Positions 63,429-64,000 of a stretch of 64,000 bases of DNA are shown in pieces; positions within the stretch are counted from its first letter, which is position 1, and each line of letters starts with the position of its first letter. The stretch is from Macrolepiota albuminosa (Eukaryota > Basidiomycota > Agaricomycetes > Agaricales > Agaricaceae): contig JAMWFC010000049.1 in NCBI GenBank assembly GCA_027475525.1, forward strand, positions 4,076,947-4,140,946, written 5' to 3'. The notes under the pieces were generated by a model. That model was not told where the DNA came from and did no database searches. It was given only the letters and a program-made list of their open reading frames with translations. The position numbers and the translations under genes were made by a program.

Positions 63429-64000
63429 TCAACGGTGTAGCAAAGACCTGTCAATCTTAGTAGATGAGGTTGGTCTGACATATGATACGTTCGCGACATG
63501 CGTCGGTGACGAAACGAGGGTTTCTCCGTCCAGATAGGATGTCAGAGTTTTGTCAATAGTGGCGGTGAATATCAATTCGCCGTCAATTGTGAATAAAACC
63601 TTGCGCTTGCGAAACGTCACTTCAAAACCACGGTGTACTGCGAGAGTGGTGATGGACAACAGGTTGTTTGTCAATTCGGGTACAAAAAGAACATCAGCGA
63701 ATATAACGTCGTTAAGTGGGTTCCCATCCTGATCCTTCCCTCTCAGTCTGAATCTGACTGAACCCTTCCCCACGGAATAAACGGTAGCATTGTTGGCAAG
63801 ATGTATTGGAACTCTCCACAATTTGAAAGAGTCCGGCAGAAACCACTCGCGATGTGGCGTCATAGAACTCGTGGTGCCCGAGTCTGTATTCCAGAGCGTG
63901 TTAGACGGCGCATCTGCTGACAGAGAGGATCGACAAACTGCAGCTTCAGCTTTGATGGCAGGGCCATCACAGCCTTGCTCCACCTTCGGGGTGTCGGTAG
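63429..64000 (-). pseudogene. pol: copia-5 protease, truncated by window edge
   Basis: LWNTDSGTTSSMTPHREWF carries the protease Asp-Ser-Gly. The β-rich domain continues to LLSITTLAVHRGFEVTF, and the pre-integrase start SLLHR is followed by TGA at 63429. The frame remains open to the right edge, towards gag. Confidence 0.85.

Larger units (their letters stand above)
60141..64000 (-). mobile_element. Ty1/copia element, 5' end outside the window (copia-5)
   Basis: Reading leftward from the window edge come protease, integrase, RT and RNase H in one frame, broken by three TGA. A short terminal repeat then meets helicase gene sequence near 60140. Gag and the 5' LTR lie beyond the right edge. The order defines copia. 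Its pol differs clearly from those of copia-1, copia-2 and copia-3. Confidence 0.85.

Noticed and set aside
8951..63983. TGA recoded as an amino acid (arginine) in the retroelements
   Set aside because: NDC80 appears to end in TGA in the same window, and CpG decay explains TGA at Arg positions without a new genetic code.
1..64000. CRISPR arrays, bacterial operons or riboswitches
   Set aside because: Spliced genes, LTR elements and fungal protein families show nuclear eukaryotic DNA, and no regularly spaced repeat array is present.

Overview
The window reads as nuclear DNA of a mushroom-forming basidiomycete (Agaricomycetes). The evidence is short introns (about 47-67 nt) with GT/AG ends, protein families typical of that group, and a dense load of fungal retroelements. 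Most of the 64 kb is transposable elements and broken host genes. Only NDC80 (25.3-27.5 kb, minus strand), and probably a small APH-fold kinase-like gene (6.3-7.3 kb, plus strand), look intact.

Left arm (1-8.4 kb): a decayed C2H2 zinc-finger regulator, a double hairpin with a C-run, a G-protein alpha-subunit pseudogene, the APH-like gene and an ADP-ribosylglycohydrolase relic. From 8485 to 13699 lies a complete Ty1/copia element (called copia-1 here) with both LTRs and a 5-bp target duplication. It is followed by a LINE endonuclease scrap and a methyltransferase that has lost its core. From about 16.6 to 22.6 kb there is a decayed retroelement that combines reverse transcriptase/RNase H with a tyrosine recombinase (DIRS/Ngaro-like). 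It abuts a calpain relic that runs directly into a GH92 alpha-mannosidase relic, and then NDC80.

Middle (28-38.8 kb): relics of LEU4 (2-isopropylmalate synthase), of a basidiomycete-specific protein cut by the LTR of a second copia fragment (copia-3), and of two pyruvate-decarboxylase-like genes in tandem. This stretch also holds a tRNA-derived SINE with a 15-bp target duplication and a foldback MITE with 67-bp inverted repeats. From 38806 to 44488 lies a second complete copia element (copia-2).

Right arm (44.5-64 kb): a sphingomyelinase-like relic, an unidentified minus-strand gene apparently split by a 5'-truncated LINE, two short tandem repeats, and a meiotic helicase gene (MER3/HFM1-like, minus strand). 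A 9.1-kb Ty3/gypsy element (50351-59486) sits inside one intron of the helicase gene, and a further minus-strand copia (copia-5) cuts its upstream side and runs off the window.

One signal connects the elements. The pol frames of the four LTR elements with near-complete coding are each open in a single frame, broken by isolated stop codons. I count 22 internal stops, of which 20 are TGA, mostly where relatives carry arginine. LTR differences are mainly CG to TG/CA. This fits CpG-directed (methylation-type) decay rather than CpA-type RIP or random drift.
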